The position numbers and the translations under genes were made by a program. A stretch of DNA of 64,000 nucleotides, from contig NZ_CP165734.1 in assembly GCF_041200145.1 (NCBI RefSeq), forward strand, positions 2,604,001 through 2,668,000, given 5' to 3'. Of the stretch, positions 62,974 to 64,000 are shown one piece after another. Under the pieces are notes generated by a model. It was given only the letters and a program-made list of their open reading frames with translations. It did no database searches and was not told where the DNA came from. Position 1 is the first letter of the stretch; the number at the start of each line of letters is the position of its first letter. Origin of the DNA: Bradyrhizobium sp. LLZ17. Lineage in GTDB: Bacteria > Pseudomonadota > Alphaproteobacteria > Rhizobiales > Xanthobacteraceae.

Positions 62974-63905
62974 GCGTGATAACACAGACGTCTCCGGCCG
63001 CGGCGCGAGACGCCGCGGCGGATAAGCCATTGCGTCCGCCGTCCTATTGGCCCTTCGTGGTGCCGGCGCTGGTCGTCGTGCTCGCCATCATCATCTTCCC
63101 GTGGCTGTTCACGATCTGGATGAGCCTGAACGAGTGGAAGGTCGGCGCGCCGACCACCTTCGTCGGGCTCTCCAACTATCTGCGGCTACCCAGTGATCCC
63201 CGCTTTATCGAGGCGGTCGGCCACACGATGGTCTACACTTTTCTCTCGGTGCTGCTGCCGCTGGTTCTGGGCACGCTCGCGGCGGTGGTGTTTCACCAGA
63301 AATTTGCCGGCCGCGGCTTCCTGCGCGGCGTCTTCATCATGCCCATGATGGCGACGCCCGTCGCGATCGCGCTGGTCTGGACAATGATGTTCCATCCGCA
63401 GCTCGGCGTGCTGAACTACCTGCTGTCGCTGGTCGGGATCCCGCCGCAGCTCTGGGTGTTTCATCCGGCAACGGTGATCCCGTCGCTGGTCCTGGTCGAG
63501 ACCTGGCAATGGACACCCCTCGTCATGCTGATCGTGCTCGGCGGCCTCGCTGCCATACCGACCGAACCTTACGAGAGCGCGCAGATCGACGGCGCCAATT
63601 TCTGGCAGGTGTTCCGCTTCATCACGCTGCCGCTGATCATGCCATTCTTGTTCATCGCCGGCATGATCCGCATGATCGACGCGGTGAAGAGCTTTGACAT
63701 CATCTTCGCAATCACCCAGGGCGGGCCCGGCTCGGCGTCGGAGACCATCAACCTCTATCTCTATAGCGTCGCCTTCGCCTATTACGACATCGGCTATGGC
63801 TCGGCGATCGCGGTCATCTTCTTCCTGTTGATCGTCGTGTTGGCCGCCGTGATGCTTTACTTCCGCCAGCGCATGCTGTGGACCGAGACGGGAGACGGGG
63901 CATGA
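62970..63905 (+). CDS. ABC sugar transporter permease (MalF/UgpA type)
   Basis: A 311-residue inner-membrane protein with six helices and the EAA loop EPYESAQIDGANFWQVFRFI TLPLIMP (segment about 203-229). GTG at 62970 overlaps the binding-protein stop (GTGA); GTG at 62976 is also possible. It forms the channel with the next permease. Confidence 0.93.
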   Translation: MSVITQTSPAAARDAAADKPLRPPSYWPFVVPALVVVLAIIIFPWLFTIWMSLNEWKVGAPTTFVGLSNYLRLPSDPRFIEAVGHTMVYTFLSVLLPLVLGTLAAVVFHQKFAGRGFLRGVFIMPMMATPVAIALVWTMMFHPQLGVLNYLLSLVGIPPQLWVFHPATVIPSLVLVETWQWTPLVMLIVLGGLAAIPTEPYESAQIDGANFWQVFRFITLPLIMPFLFIAGMIRMIDAVKSFDIIFAITQGGPGSASETINLYLYSVAFAYYDIGYGSAIAVIFFLLIVVLAAVMLYFRQRMLWTETGDGA

Positions 63906-64000
63906 ACCTGCGCAGCCTTCTCGGCCGGATCGGGCTGTGGTTCGCGGTGCTCGTCATCGTGTCGCCCGCGATCCTGTTCTTCCTCTGGATGGCTTCGCTG
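63902..64000 (+). CDS. ABC sugar transporter permease (MalG type), partial
   Basis: The first 33 codons of the second permease, starting at ATG 63902 that overlaps the previous stop (ATGA). The text MNLRSLLGRIGLWFAVLVIV then leads into a hydrophobic first helix. The gene runs off the right edge, and the ATPase gene is expected beyond. Confidence 0.85.
   Translation, partial: MNLRSLLGRIGLWFAVLVIVSPAILFFLWMASL

Overview
The window looks like chromosome of a Bradyrhizobium-type alphaproteobacterium. It is GC-rich and carries the complete fixNOQP–fixGHIS–fixLJ–fixK2 locus in the gene order known from B. diazoefficiens. The FixL reading frame, started at its TTG codon, puts the heme ligand at His200, Arg at 220 and the phospho-acceptor at His291, as in the characterised protein. 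Palindromic repeats, DUF1236, PRC-barrel, MpaB/DUF2236 and TRAP genes fit the same group. I saw no tRNA, rRNA, CRISPR array, prophage or intact insertion sequence.

Layout. 0–12 kb: partial intradiol dioxygenase, serine hydrolase, a divergent pair of small envelope genes behind stress-type (EcfG) promoters, an HWE histidine kinase, an enolase-superfamily enzyme, CcdA, a LysR/XRE pair, a frameshifted L,D-transpeptidase and a crotonase. 12–18 kb: dehydrogenases, a CoA-transferase, glycogen synthase and a DUF2236 protein. 18–31.4 kb: the microaerobic respiration locus. This holds the cbb3 oxidase (fixNOQP), its assembly factors (fixGHIS), a UspA–CBS operon, the oxygen sensor pair FixLJ, a single-domain response regulator and fixK2. 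FixK-type boxes lie 57–60 bp before the fixN, fixG and uspA start codons, so the circuit FixL > FixJ > FixK2 > oxidase is visible in sequence. 31.4–38.7 kb: a carbohydrate module of an ABC exporter, a glycogen-debranching enzyme, a PRC-barrel protein and an MFS transporter, divergent from a GT4 glycosyltransferase, with EcfG-type promoters facing both ways. 38.8–46 kb: alkylsulfatase-type hydrolase (frameshifted), TRAP transporter, trans-aconitate methyltransferase and an SDR. 46–50.8 kb: a less typical segment with a GT-C membrane protein, an acyltransferase, a long gene-free stretch and a heme-binding protein. 50.8–64 kb: transporters, a B12/radical-SAM enzyme, an isoquinoline-oxidoreductase-type molybdenum hydroxylase, a flavocytochrome-c-type flavoprotein with soxXYZA, and the start of a sugar ABC transporter that runs off the window.

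Caution on sequence quality. Six otherwise well-conserved genes are broken by eight single-base indels: L,D-transpeptidase, fixK2, alkylsulfatase, heme-binding protein, the molybdenum hydroxylase (two) and the FCSD flavoprotein (two). In each case the downstream frame is intact and restored by one base. Draft-assembly error is the simplest explanation, though the four indels packed into 56–59 kb could also be real decay. These genes are typed pseudogene because that is how they read.
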